Below the pieces are notes generated by a model. That model was given only the letters and a program-made list of their open reading frames with translations, was not told the DNA's origin and made no database searches. The position numbers and the translations under genes are program-made. From assembly GCF_013464485.1 (NCBI RefSeq), contig NZ_RAUX01000022.1:1-39203 (forward strand): a DNA stretch of 39,203 nt. Direction: 5' to 3'. This document shows, in pieces, positions 25,903 to 33,612 of this stretch; position 1 is the first letter of the stretch, and the number at the start of each line of letters is the position of its first letter. Source of the stretch: Stenotrophomonas maltophilia (lineage in GTDB: Bacteria > Pseudomonadota > Gammaproteobacteria > Xanthomonadales > Xanthomonadaceae).

Positions 25903-26555
25903 TCAACGCTCGACCGACCCGCCATGAACGCGCGCATCTCCACCTGCAACCGCTGGAAGCGCTGGTGGTCACGCCAGCCGACCACGATCAGCGCGATGGA
26001 CGCCATCGGGAACACGGCGGTGCTCGGGTCGAAACCATAGGTCTGCCCAGTGAAGGCCAGCGCGGCCTGGCACAGCAGGAACACGCCGACGATGAATTCC
26101 AGCGGAGTACGCAGCCAGCGCCACACTACCCACGGCAACAGCACCACCACGGCCAGGTACCCGATGGCGCGCAGGTCCCAGGGCAGCTCACCCATCGGTG
26201 CCAGCTGGATCAGCACGCTGCCGGTCACCAATACGCTCACCAGTGCGGTGAAGGCGATGAAGAAGCGCTGGAAATTGCGTTCGGTCGACGTGACCTGCTC
26301 CTCGACCTGACCCAGACGCTGGTAGTAGCGGTGCGCCAGCCATTGCTTGCCGACGATCCACAGCACCGGCATGGCGATCAGCACGACGCGCAGGCCCAGC
26401 GTGGTCGGCAGCAGCACACCGGCAAGGAACGAGGCAAGGCAGGCCATGCCACCTGCCATTGCCGACAGCCCCCCGGCACTTCGTGAGTACCGCGAGTATT
26501 CGCGGGTAAGCGCCTGCAGGCGCGAGGAAGGATCAATGACGGACGGCTGCTGCAT
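25899..26555 (-). CDS. Uncharacterised multi-pass membrane protein
   Basis: 218 aa from the ATG at 26555, preferred over the ATG at 26567 because GGAG sits 6 nt upstream. About five to six hydrophobic segments are visible (ACLASFLAGVLLPTTLGLRVVLIAMPVLWIVG, FFIAFTALVSVLVTGSVLIQL, IGYLAVVVLLPWVVW, FIVGVFLLCQAALAFTG, TAVFPMASIALIVVGW). Charged cytoplasmic ends follow the pattern. I do not recognise the family. Pairing with a small winged-helix regulator is a recurrent operon form in which the two are co-expressed. It is the first gene of the three-gene unit. Confidence 0.82.
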   Translation of the reverse strand: MQQPSVIDPSSRLQALTREYSRYSRSAGGLSAMAGGMACLASFLAGVLLPTTLGLRVVLIAMPVLWIVGKQWLAHRYYQRLGQVEEQVTSTERNFQRFFIAFTALVSVLVTGSVLIQLAPMGELPWDLRAIGYLAVVVLLPWVVWRWLRTPLEFIVGVFLLCQAALAFTGQTYGFDPSTAVFPMASIALIVVGWRDHQRFQRLQVEMRAFMAGRSSVE

Positions 26556-26654
26556 GAAACGCTCCATCGGGGTCGATTGAATTTAGTTTGCGATGCAAAC
26601 CTATTTGCGTCAAGCGCCTGCCAGGTGCGATCTGGCGGGTTGGCCCCACAACGC

Positions 26655-26683
26655 GGAAAGCCCGTCACAGGGACGGGCTTTCC
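26655..26683 (-). terminator. Terminator-like stem-loop downstream of ilvE
   Basis: A 12-bp perfect stem GGAAAGCCCGTC / GACGGGCTTTCC with a 5-nt loop, about 50 nt after the ilvE stop on the minus strand. The TTTCC end is within the stem, and there is no extra U tract. Confidence 0.6.
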
Positions 26684-26695
26684 GGGAACGACGAA

Positions 26696-26718
26696 GCCGA
26701 GCGTGGGCTCGGCTGTAC
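26696..26718. repeat. SMAG-type REP palindrome
   Basis: GCCGAGCGTGGGCTCGGC followed by TGTAC lies between the ilvE stop and its terminator hairpin. Confidence 0.75.
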
Positions 26719-26734
26719 AGGTCAGTGCAGGCGA

Positions 26735-27829
26735 TCAGCCCAGCTTGACCAGCCAGTTGTGGCGGTCCGGCAGGCGGCCGTACTGGATGTCGGTCAGTTC
26801 CTTGCGCAGGGACATGGTCACTTCGCCGGCCGGGGCGTTGATGTCGCCCACCGAGAAGCCTTCGCCCTTGAGCTGGCCGATCGGGGTGACCACCGCGGCG
26901 GTGCCACAGGCGAACACTTCGGCGATGTCACCAGAGGCTACGCCGTTCTTCCACTCGTCGATGGTGACCTTGCGCTCTTCGACCTTCATGCCGCGGTCGC
27001 GCGCCAGCTGCAGGATGCTTTCGCGGGTGATGCCCTCAAGGATGCTGCCCGACAGTTCCGGGGTGACCAGGGTGCCGTCCTTGTAGACCAGGAACACGTT
27101 CATGCCGCCCAGTTCTTCCAGGTACTTGCCTTCCACCGGGTCCAGGAACAGCACCTGCGAGCAGCCCTGCGCCTGCGCCTTCTGCTGCGGCAGCAGCGAG
27201 GCAGCGTAGTTGCCACCGCACTTGGCGGCGCCGGTGCCGCCCTTGGCTGCACGCGCGTACTCGGTGGACAGCCAGATCGACACCGGGGCAACGCCCTTGG
27301 CGAAGTACGGGCCGGCCGGACTGGCGATCACGTAGTAGCCGGCCTTGTGTGCGCCACGCACGCCGAGGAAGGCTTCGTCGCCGATCATGAACGGACGGAA
27401 ATACAGGCTCGACTCATCGGCCGACGGCACCCAGGCGCTGTCCACGGCGATCAGCTGCTTCAGCGATTCGACGAAGATCTCCACCGGCAGTTCCGGCAGC
27501 GCCAGACGCTGCGCCGAACGCTGCAGGCGGCGGCCGTTGGCGTCCGGGCGGAAGGTCCAGATCGAGCCGTCAGCGTGGCGGTAGGCCTTGATGCCTTCGA
27601 AGATTTCCTGGCCGTAATGCAGCACGGCCGCGGCCGGGTCCAGCTGCAACGGGCCATAGGCACGCACGTTGGCGTTGTGCCAGCCGGCATCCTTGTCCCA
27701 GCGCACCTCCACCATGTGATCGGTGAAGTGCAGGCCGAAGCCCGGCTTCTCCAGGATCTGGGCGCGCTCTTCAGCGCTGCGCGGGTGGTCCGAACGGGTG
27801 ACGGCGAAGCTGGGAATGGACTGGGACAC
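26735..27829 (-). CDS. ilvE: Branched-chain amino acid aminotransferase
   Basis: PLP-dependent class IV transaminase for the last step of Leu, Ile and Val synthesis. It has 364 aa and a GTG start at 27829, with AGGA about 9 nt upstream. It is the longer type II (eukaryotic-like) form. Signatures are YGPLQLDPAAAVLHYGQEIFEGIKAYR, FRPDANGRRLQRSAQRL and YFRPFMIGDEAFLGV. The PLP-lysine region is AAKCGGNYAASLLPQ, and ELGGMNVFLVYKDG and VFACGTAAVVTPIG follow. It is transcribed away from sufT with a 59-bp gap that contains a 7-bp GC stem (27864-27883). Confidence 0.96.
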   Translation of the reverse strand: MSQSIPSFAVTRSDHPRSAEERAQILEKPGFGLHFTDHMVEVRWDKDAGWHNANVRAYGPLQLDPAAAVLHYGQEIFEGIKAYRHADGSIWTFRPDANGRRLQRSAQRLALPELPVEIFVESLKQLIAVDSAWVPSADESSLYFRPFMIGDEAFLGVRGAHKAGYYVIASPAGPYFAKGVAPVSIWLSTEYARAAKGGTGAAKCGGNYAASLLPQQKAQAQGCSQVLFLDPVEGKYLEELGGMNVFLVYKDGTLVTPELSGSILEGITRESILQLARDRGMKVEERKVTIDEWKNGVASGDIAEVFACGTAAVVTPIGQLKGEGFSVGDINAPAGEVTMSLRKELTDIQYGRLPDRHNWLVKLG

Positions 27830-27888
27830 CGGAGATTTCCTGTTCTGGTTGCGGGTAATGCCGGGCCCGCGTCACTGCGGGCCGTGGG

Positions 27889-28440
27889 TCAAAGCATGCC
27901 GGTCTCGAGCCGGGCCGCCTCGGACATCATGTGCTGGTTCCACGGCGGGTCGAACACCAGGTCGACGTCGGCCTCGGCCACCGTCGGGATCATTTCGAGC
28001 TTGCTGCGCACGTCGTCGACCAGAATGTCGCCCATGCCGCAGCCCGGTGCGGTCAGGGTCATCTTCACGTCGATTTCGCGCTTGCCTTCGTCCAGGTGCT
28101 TGATCTCGACTTCGTAGACCAGGCCCAGTTCGACGATGTTCACCGGAATTTCCGGATCGAAGCAGGTGCGCAGCTGCTGCCATACCAGCTGTTCCACCTG
28201 TTCATCGGTGGCGTCGGCCGGCAGCTCCAGCGGTGCCGGCGCCTCCTTGCCGATGGCGTCGCCGTCCTTGCCGGCGATGCGGAACAGGTTGCCCTCGACA
28301 AACACCGAATAACTGCCGCCCAGCGCCTGGGTGATGTACCCATAGCTGCCGGCGGGCAGGGTCACGGTGTCGCCCTGCGGGACCATCACGGCCTCGCAAT
28401 CGCGTTCGAAGTGGACAGGTTCGCTGCTACGGGAATACAT
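27889..28440 (-). CDS. sufT: Putative Fe-S cluster assembly protein SufT (MIP18/DUF59 family)
   Basis: 183 aa from the ATG at 28440. SufT proteins help mature Fe-S proteins under high demand. An N-terminal SufT-specific region (PQGDTVTLPAGSYGYITQALGGSYSV) precedes the MIP18 domain. That domain has TCFDPEIPVNIVELGLVYEV at about 92-111 and the Cys-containing TAPGCGMGDILVDDV at 130-143. The last part, DLVFDPPWNQHMMSEAARLETGML, is typical. It stands upstream of ilvE; no other suf genes are in the window. Confidence 0.92.
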   Translation of the reverse strand: MYSRSSEPVHFERDCEAVMVPQGDTVTLPAGSYGYITQALGGSYSVFVEGNLFRIAGKDGDAIGKEAPAPLELPADATDEQVEQLVWQQLRTCFDPEIPVNIVELGLVYEVEIKHLDEGKREIDVKMTLTAPGCGMGDILVDDVRSKLEMIPTVAEADVDLVFDPPWNQHMMSEAARLETGML

Positions 28441-28562
28441 GGGGACCGATATGGGGCCGTGGCCGGGGCCACGCAAGACGGCATTCTAGCCCAGCCGCCC
28501 CGGCACCGCCGGTGCACCGCCGCAAACCACAGTATCCTGTGGGTGATCTTCTGGGAGCTTCG

Positions 28563-28982
28563 ATGTCCTCCAATGCCGCGCGTGCCAGGACCGTCACCTG
28601 GCTCTGGCCCATCATGCTGTTGCTGGGCCTGGTTGTTGCTCCCCTTGCCTGGATGGTGCTCGCACTGATGACCGGCCGGCAGGTCGGCTGGATGGCGGTG
28701 CTGACCGCCCTGGAACTGGTGTTCATGCTGCGCATGGGCACGCTGGGCCCGGGCCGGCTGCGCATCGCGCTGGTCGTGCTGGGCACCCTGCTGGTCGCCG
28801 CCGTGGCCAACTGGACCATCGCCAGCGCCTGGATGGGCGGCTCGATCGGGCTGGACCTGTGGGACGCCAGCCTGCGCATGGGCCCGCATCTGGCCTGGAC
28901 CCTGATCACCCTCGCCAATGGCGCGATGGAATGGCTGTGGCTGGCCGTGGCCGTGGCCGTGGGCGCCTGGCTGGCGCGCTGA
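28563..28982 (+). CDS. Uncharacterised small membrane protein
   Basis: 139 aa with about four hydrophobic segments (VTWLWPIMLLLGLVVAPLAWMVLALM, WMAVLTALELVFMLRMG, LRIALVVLGTLLVAAVANWTIA, HLAWTLITLANGAMEWLWLAVAVAVGAWLA). The N-terminus is short and basic. I do not recognise a family. Codon use and GC match the surroundings. It is divergent from sufT, with 122 bp between the starts. Confidence 0.8.
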   Translation: MSSNAARARTVTWLWPIMLLLGLVVAPLAWMVLALMTGRQVGWMAVLTALELVFMLRMGTLGPGRLRIALVVLGTLLVAAVANWTIASAWMGGSIGLDLWDASLRMGPHLAWTLITLANGAMEWLWLAVAVAVGAWLAR

Positions 28983-29066
28983 GCGCGCTGGTTGCTACGC
29001 CCGCCGGACATGGCCCGGCGCTACCGGGGATGCGCGGGTAAATCCGCGCCATGCGTGAATGGGATG

Positions 29067-29118
29067 GTAGTGCCGGCCGCTGGCCGGCAGAAGCGTGCGG
29101 ACCAAGGTCCGCACCCAC
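29067..29118. repeat. Two SMAG-type REP palindromes between convergent genes
   Basis: A GTAGTGCCGGCC-type palindrome (29067-29089) is followed by GTGCGGACCAAGGTCCGCAC plus CCAC (29095-29118). They lie between the small membrane protein (plus) and pntB (minus), and either could act as a 3' hairpin for both. Confidence 0.8.
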
Positions 29119-29134
29119 CGGATGCAGCAGGATC

Positions 29135-30595
29135 TCAATGCCCGCCGTCGAGCGCCTTCAACTCGCTGACCAGCGAGGCCGCCGCTTCCGCGCCATCGCC
29201 GTACAGCATGCGGGTGTTGTCGGCATAGAACAGCGCGTTTTCAATCCCTGCGAAACCCGTGCCCTTGCCACGCTTGATCACCACCACGTTGCGCGCGTTG
29301 ACCACATCCAGCACAGGCATGCCGTAGATCGGGCTGGCCGGGTCGGTGCGCGCCACTGGATTGACCACGTCGTTGGCACCGATCACCAGCACCACGTCCG
29401 TGTTGGCAAACTCCGGGTTGATGTCGTCCATGTCGGCGATCAGGTCATACGGCACACCCGCTTCGGCCAGCAGCACGTTCATGTGCCCCGGCATGCGCCC
29501 GGCCACCGGGTGGATGGCGAACTTCACCTTCACCCCACGCTGCCCCAGCCGCTGCGCAAGCTCCCAGATCTTGTGCTGCGCCTGCGCCACGGCCATGCCG
29601 TAGCCGGGCACGATCACCACGCGCTCGGCAAAGGCCATCATCGCGGCGACGTCGGCCGCCTCGATCGGCTTCTGCGAACCGCTGATCGCCTGTGCTTCGC
29701 CGCCCACTCCTCCACCGAAGTTGGAGAACAGCACGTTGCGGATCGGCCGGTTCATCGCCTTGGCCATCAGCCGGGTCAGCAGGATGCCCGCCGCACCGAC
29801 CATCATGCCGGCGATGATCAATGCCTCGTTGCCCAGCACATAGCCTTCGAACGACACCGCCAGACCGGTGAACGCGTTGTACAGCGAGATCACCACCGGC
29901 ATGTCCGCGCCACCGATCGGCAGGGTCATCAGTACACCCAGGGCCAAGGCCAGGACGAAGAAAGCCACGATTGCCCAGGTGCTGAGTGTGCTGGCCGCGA
30001 TGATGCCCAGCACCACCACCGCCAGCGCCACCAGCAGGTTCATCACCTGCTGGCCAGGCCAGGTCACGCGCTTGTCCAAGCGTCCATCCAGCTTGGCCCA
30101 GGCGATCACCGAACCGGACAGCGACACCGCACCGATCGCTGCGCCGACCACCGCCAGCAGCAACACCATGCCCGACGGTTGGCGCGCGGCCAGGTCGGCC
30201 AGCGCCTGCGCACTCCAGTGGCTGGTATCGCGGTTGGCAAGGAAGACGTAACGCAGCAGTTCCACTGCACCGATCGCCGCCGCCGAGCCACCGCCCATGC
30301 CGTTGTACAGCGCCACCATCTGCGGCATGTCGGTGATGGCCACCTTGCCGGCCGACCACCAGGCCAGGCCCGCACCCAGCAGCAACGCCACCAGGATCAG
30401 CGGCACGTTGTGCAGTTCGGGCAGGAAGAAGGTCGCCACCGTGGCCAGCAGCATGCCCAGCCCTGCCCAGCGGATGCCGCTGCGTGCAGTCAGCGGCGAG
30501 GCCATGCGCTGCAGGCCCAGCAGGAACAACGTAGCGGCGACGAGGTAGCTGGCCTTGACCAGCCAATCGAGCAGTTCGACGGTGCTGATGTTCAA
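29135..30595 (-). CDS. pntB: NAD(P) transhydrogenase subunit beta
   Basis: Proton-translocating transhydrogenase beta subunit: membrane domain II part plus the NADP-binding domain III. It has 486 aa, starting at a TTG (30595) that overlaps the pntAB stop as TTGA. About eight or nine membrane segments occupy the N-terminal half. Domain III starts near residue 310 with VVIVPGYGMAVAQAQHKIWELA. It continues with FAIHPVAGRMPGHMNVLLAEAGVPYDLI, DVVLVIGANDVVNPVAR and VIKRGKGTGFAGIENALFY. The partner pntAA lies 1.9 kb upstream, beyond an opposite-strand cassette. Confidence 0.96.
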   Translation of the reverse strand: MNISTVELLDWLVKASYLVAATLFLLGLQRMASPLTARSGIRWAGLGMLLATVATFFLPELHNVPLILVALLLGAGLAWWSAGKVAITDMPQMVALYNGMGGGSAAAIGAVELLRYVFLANRDTSHWSAQALADLAARQPSGMVLLLAVVGAAIGAVSLSGSVIAWAKLDGRLDKRVTWPGQQVMNLLVALAVVVLGIIAASTLSTWAIVAFFVLALALGVLMTLPIGGADMPVVISLYNAFTGLAVSFEGYVLGNEALIIAGMMVGAAGILLTRLMAKAMNRPIRNVLFSNFGGGVGGEAQAISGSQKPIEAADVAAMMAFAERVVIVPGYGMAVAQAQHKIWELAQRLGQRGVKVKFAIHPVAGRMPGHMNVLLAEAGVPYDLIADMDDINPEFANTDVVLVIGANDVVNPVARTDPASPIYGMPVLDVVNARNVVVIKRGKGTGFAGIENALFYADNTRMLYGDGAEAAASLVSELKALDGGH

Positions 30596-30912
30596 GCCTG
30601 CGGCTCCTTCGGCTCGTCCATGCTGCCCTTCGGCGCGCTCGGCTTGAACATTTCCAGCATGCGCGCGGTGACCACGTAGCCACCGGCCGCGTTACCGGCA
30701 CCGAGCACAACCGCGAGGAAGCCCAGCGCCTTTTCCAGCGGCGTCTGTGCATGCCCCAGTACCACCATTGCACCGATCAGCACGATGCCATGGATGAAAT
30801 TGGAGCCCGACATCAGCGGGGTATGCAGGATCACCGGCACCCGCGAAATGATCACGTGGCCGGCGATGGCGGCCAGCATGAAGATGTACAGCGCTACGAA
30901 CCCGTCACTCAC
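30592..30912 (-). CDS. pntAB: NAD(P) transhydrogenase alpha subunit, membrane part
   Basis: Membrane anchor half of the split alpha subunit (domain II), 106 aa. I chose the GTG at 30912 because GGGAG lies 8 nt upstream; a TTG at 30918 is only 2 nt from that site. Three to four hydrophobic segments are visible: FVALYIFMLAAIAGHVIISRVPVILHTPLMSGSNFIHGIVLIGAMVVLG and LGFLAVVLGAGNAAGGYVVTARML. The motif HTPLMSG is typical. It is coupled to pntB. With pntAA separated, this pair must be driven from the 30913-31040 region, which it shares divergently with the sigma factor gene. Confidence 0.93.
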   Translation of the reverse strand: MSDGFVALYIFMLAAIAGHVIISRVPVILHTPLMSGSNFIHGIVLIGAMVVLGHAQTPLEKALGFLAVVLGAGNAAGGYVVTARMLEMFKPSAPKGSMDEPKEPQA

Positions 30913-31040
30913 CGGCAACGCTCCCGCTCTGTCTTCGTCGGCCCATCATAACCATGGGCTGAACCTGGCGCGCACTCTCGGTCAACCGAAGCCGCGCTCA
31001 CGCGTTGTCGATGGTGACCCCGAGCGAGGAACCGTACCCT

Positions 31041-31595
31041 GTGCTGGTGAGCAGCCCTGTCCCCCCGAGCGCCGAGAACGATGCCCTGCCGGTGTCGCTG
31101 GAAGCGTTCCTGGCCAGCGTCGGCCCGCGCGCGTTCCGTTTCGCCGAGGCCGGCCTGCGCCAGCGCGACGATGCCATGGACGCGGTGCAGGACGCCCTGA
31201 TCCGCATGCTGGACTACGCCGACAAGCCGGCCGCCGAGTGGGCGCCGCTGTTCTGGAGCATCCTGCGCCGGCGCGTGATCGACCTGCAGCGCCGGCGCCG
31301 CTTCCGCCTGCCGTTCTGGCGCGATAACCAGGACGCCGACGGCGGCGACATCGACTGGGCCGACCCCGGTCCGGACCCGTCGCAGGCGCACGAACAGCGC
31401 CAGCAATACCAGCAGCTGGTGCAGGCACTGCGTACCCTGCCCGCCCGCCAGCGCGAAGCCTTCACTCTGCGCGTGCTGCAGGACCTGGACGGTGCCACCA
31501 CCGCTAGCGCCATGGGCTGCAGCGAAGGCGCGGTAAAAACCCATCTGGCACGCGCCCGCCAGGCGCTGCAGGACCATCTGGAGACCCACCTGTGA
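31041..31595 (+). CDS. ECF-type RNA polymerase sigma factor
   Basis: 184 aa from the GTG at 31041, chosen because GAGGA lies 10 nt upstream; an ATG at 31011 and a GTG at 31047 are alternatives. Region 2 is recognisable (FRFAEAGLRQRDDAMDAVQDALIRMLDY, then LFWSILRRRVIDLQRRRRFR). An acidic linker leads to region 4 (LRTLPARQREAFTLRVLQDLDGATTASAMGCSEGAVKTHLARARQAL) with its helix-turn-helix. It overlaps the next gene (GTGA), the usual coupling with a cognate membrane regulator. Expected to turn on its own cassette and perhaps envelope genes; the regulon is unknown. Confidence 0.92.
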   Translation: MLVSSPVPPSAENDALPVSLEAFLASVGPRAFRFAEAGLRQRDDAMDAVQDALIRMLDYADKPAAEWAPLFWSILRRRVIDLQRRRRFRLPFWRDNQDADGGDIDWADPGPDPSQAHEQRQQYQQLVQALRTLPARQREAFTLRVLQDLDGATTASAMGCSEGAVKTHLARARQALQDHLETHL

Positions 31596-31918
31596 ACCGC
31601 TCCCTGCCTTCCGATGACACCCTGCGCAGCCTGCACGCGCAGTCGCTGCGGGCACTGTCGCCGGCCACGCTGGCGCGGCTGCGCCAGGCCCGGCACGGTA
31701 CCAGCGCGGCCCGTCGCGGGCGCTGGCGCTGGTGGCTGGCCAGCGCCTGTTCGCTGGTGGTGGCACTGGGTGTCGGACTGCAGTTCAGCGGCCATGGCAC
31801 TCTGGCGGGCCCAGCGCCGGCGCCGGTACTGGCCTCGGTAGAAGACAACAGCGCGCTGTACGACGAAAATCCCGATCTGTACCTGTGGCTGGGCGATACC
31901 GACCTGGCGATGGAGTGA
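31592..31918 (+). CDS. Small single-pass membrane protein, DUF3619-like, probable anti-sigma partner
   Basis: 108 aa, GTG start overlapping the sigma factor stop. A basic cytoplasmic part (1-44, RLRQARHGTSAARRGRWRWW) precedes one membrane segment (about 45-64, LASACSLVVALGVGLQF). A periplasmic tail follows, ending YDENPDLYLWLGDTDLAME. This layout and the acidic 'LYLWL' tail resemble DUF3619 proteins found between an ECF sigma gene and a DUF3106 gene in other Proteobacteria. No zinc-binding anti-sigma motif (HxxxCxxC) is present. The anti-sigma role is inferred from the context only. Confidence 0.78.
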   Translation: MNRSLPSDDTLRSLHAQSLRALSPATLARLRQARHGTSAARRGRWRWWLASACSLVVALGVGLQFSGHGTLAGPAPAPVLASVEDNSALYDENPDLYLWLGDTDLAME

Positions 31919-31921
31919 ACC

Positions 31922-32377
31922 ATGCCCCGATTCAACCTCCTGCCGCTGGTGCTGACCCTGTCGCTGCTGCCGGCCGTCCCGGCGCTGGCGCAGAGCGCGG
32001 CGCCGGCAACGCGCCCAACGCCGGCCGTGCCGCTGCCTGCGTGGGAACAACTGAGCGAGGCCCAGCGGGAGTCGCTGATGGCACCGCTGCGCGACCGCTG
32101 GAACAGCGCCGATGCCAGCCAGCGCCAGCGCATGCTCTCGCATGGCCAGCGCTGGCAGTCGATGAGCCCTGAGGAACGCGACAAGGCCCGGCGCGGCCTG
32201 CGTCGTTTCGAGCACATGAGCCCGGAGCAGCGTGAGCAGGCCCGGGCACTGTTCGGGCAGATGCGCGACATGCCACCGGCGCAGCGCGAGGCCCTGCGCG
32301 AGCGCTGGTCGCAGATGACGCCGGAACAACGCAAGGACTGGGTGCGCGACAACCCACCGCCGGCAAAACCGCGGTAA
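31922..32377 (+). CDS. Exported DUF3106 protein
   Basis: 151 aa with a signal peptide (LLPLVLTLSLLPAVPALAQS). The rest is a string of short helical repeats with the pattern W/F-x(4-6)-MSPEQRE: LPAWEQLSEAQRESL, HGQRWQSMSPEERDKA, FEHMSPEQREQA, MRDMPPAQREAL, WSQMTPEQRKDWV. The pattern resembles LTxxQ-type helices of Spy/CpxP-like periplasmic proteins, but I do not claim homology. It starts 3 bp after the DUF3619-like gene, so sigma factor, membrane partner and this protein form one cassette. A periplasmic stress-sensing or chaperone role is a guess. Confidence 0.88.
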   Translation: MPRFNLLPLVLTLSLLPAVPALAQSAAPATRPTPAVPLPAWEQLSEAQRESLMAPLRDRWNSADASQRQRMLSHGQRWQSMSPEERDKARRGLRRFEHMSPEQREQARALFGQMRDMPPAQREALRERWSQMTPEQRKDWVRDNPPPAKPR

Positions 32378-32396
32378 AGGCAGCGTTCGACCCTTT

Positions 32397-32463
32397 GTAG
32401 AGCCGAGCCCACGCTCGGCTGCTTTATCGCGCCTGCGCAAGCCGAGCATGGGCTCGGCTCTAC
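32397..32463. repeat. Inverted pair of SMAG-type REP palindromes
   Basis: GTAGAGCCGAGCCCACGCTC (from 32397) faces AAGCCGAGCATGGGCTCGGC...CTAC (to 32463) across 17 nt. It fills the gap between the convergent DUF3106 gene and pntAA and probably ends both transcripts. Confidence 0.85.
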
Positions 32464-32479
32464 AGGAGGCATATCAGGT

Positions 32480-33559
32480 TCACGCCTGCCAGCGCGTCTT
32501 CGCCAGCAGCTCGTCGTCCCAGTCGAAACCAAGCTGGCCTTCGCGCACGAACAGCGCGACGAAGTTCAGCAGGTTGCGCGCATACATCTCGCTGGCCTGG
32601 GTCGCGCCGCGGCTGGCCAGGCCCAGCGGGCCATCGATGGTCACGCCCTGATGCTCGACGCACTGCCCCGGTTGGGTCAGTGCGCAGTTGCCGCCGCTCT
32701 CCGCCGCCAGGTCCACGATCACGCTGCCGGTGGCCATGCCCTCCACCATCGCTGCAGTCACGATCGTCGGCGCCGGTCGCCCCGGTACCGCTGCGGTGCA
32801 GATCACCACATCCACGCCGCGCAGATGGTTGGCCAGACGGCGCTGCTGTTCAGCCCGTTCCTCATCGGTCAGCGCGCGCGCATAGCCTCCCTCGCCGGCC
32901 GCGCTCACCCCAAGATCGAGGAAGCGTGCGCCCAGTGACTGGATCTGCTCACGGGTTTCCGGGCGCACGTCGAAGCCTTCCACCTGCGCGCCCAGGCGGC
33001 GGGCGGTGGCAATGGCCTGCAGGCCCGCCACGCCGGCACCGATCACCAGCACCTTGGCCGGGCGCACGGTACCAGCGGCGGTGGTCAGCATCGGGAAGAA
33101 GCGTGGTGCGCGTTCGGCGGCGATCAGCGCCGCCTTGTAGCCGGCCATGCCCGCCTGCGAACTGAGCACGTCCATCGCCTGCGCACGGGTGGTGCGCGGC
33201 AGCTGCTGCAGCGGGAACAGGTGCAGCCGGTCGCCTGCGGCCAACGCCGCAAGGGCCCGATCACTGGCCGGGGCCAACAGGCCAACCACGCTGGCGCCGG
33301 GCTTGAGCTGTTCCAGCACCGCCGCAGGGGGGGCCTGCACGCACAGCAGGAGGTCGATTTCGGCCCAGCGGCCAGCGTCGAAGGCCCGAGCACCAGCGTC
33401 GTCATAGGCGGCATCGGTGAAACCAGCAGCCAATCCGGCGCCGGCTTCGTACCAGACGGTGATGCCCAAGGCACCGAGCTTGCGCGCGGTTTCCGGCGTC
33501 AGCGCCACACGCCGTTCGCCCGGCGCGGTCTCCTTGATCCCCAGCAACGCCACGGCCAT
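32480..33559 (-). CDS. pntAA: NAD(P) transhydrogenase alpha subunit, NAD-binding part
   Basis: Soluble domain I of the proton-translocating transhydrogenase; binds NAD(H) and passes hydride to domain III in PntB. It has 359 aa from the ATG at 33559. Signatures: GIKETAPGERRVALTPETARKL at the start, then LSSQAGMAGYKAAL. The Rossmann segment VLVIGAGVAGLQAIATARRLGAQVEGFDVRP lies near 170-200. It continues with VVICTAAVPGRPAPTIVTAAMVEGM and SVIVDLAAESGGNC. It is normally followed at once by pntAB-pntB. Here a sigma-factor cassette on the other strand intervenes. Confidence 0.95.
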   Translation of the reverse strand: MAVALLGIKETAPGERRVALTPETARKLGALGITVWYEAGAGLAAGFTDAAYDDAGARAFDAGRWAEIDLLLCVQAPPAAVLEQLKPGASVVGLLAPASDRALAALAAGDRLHLFPLQQLPRTTRAQAMDVLSSQAGMAGYKAALIAAERAPRFFPMLTTAAGTVRPAKVLVIGAGVAGLQAIATARRLGAQVEGFDVRPETREQIQSLGARFLDLGVSAAGEGGYARALTDEERAEQQRRLANHLRGVDVVICTAAVPGRPAPTIVTAAMVEGMATGSVIVDLAAESGGNCALTQPGQCVEHQGVTIDGPLGLASRGATQASEMYARNLLNFVALFVREGQLGFDWDDELLAKTRWQA

Positions 33560-33612
33560 GCAGGTCCCCGCTGATCGGTGAGTGTTCCCGATCCTAGCAG
33601 GCCAGCCTGCAC

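Noticed and set aside
30913-32479. Sigma-factor cassette as a mobile element inserted in the pnt operon.
   Set aside because: No transposase, integrase, terminal repeats or target duplication visible, and base composition matches the surroundings. Kept only as an unusual gene order.
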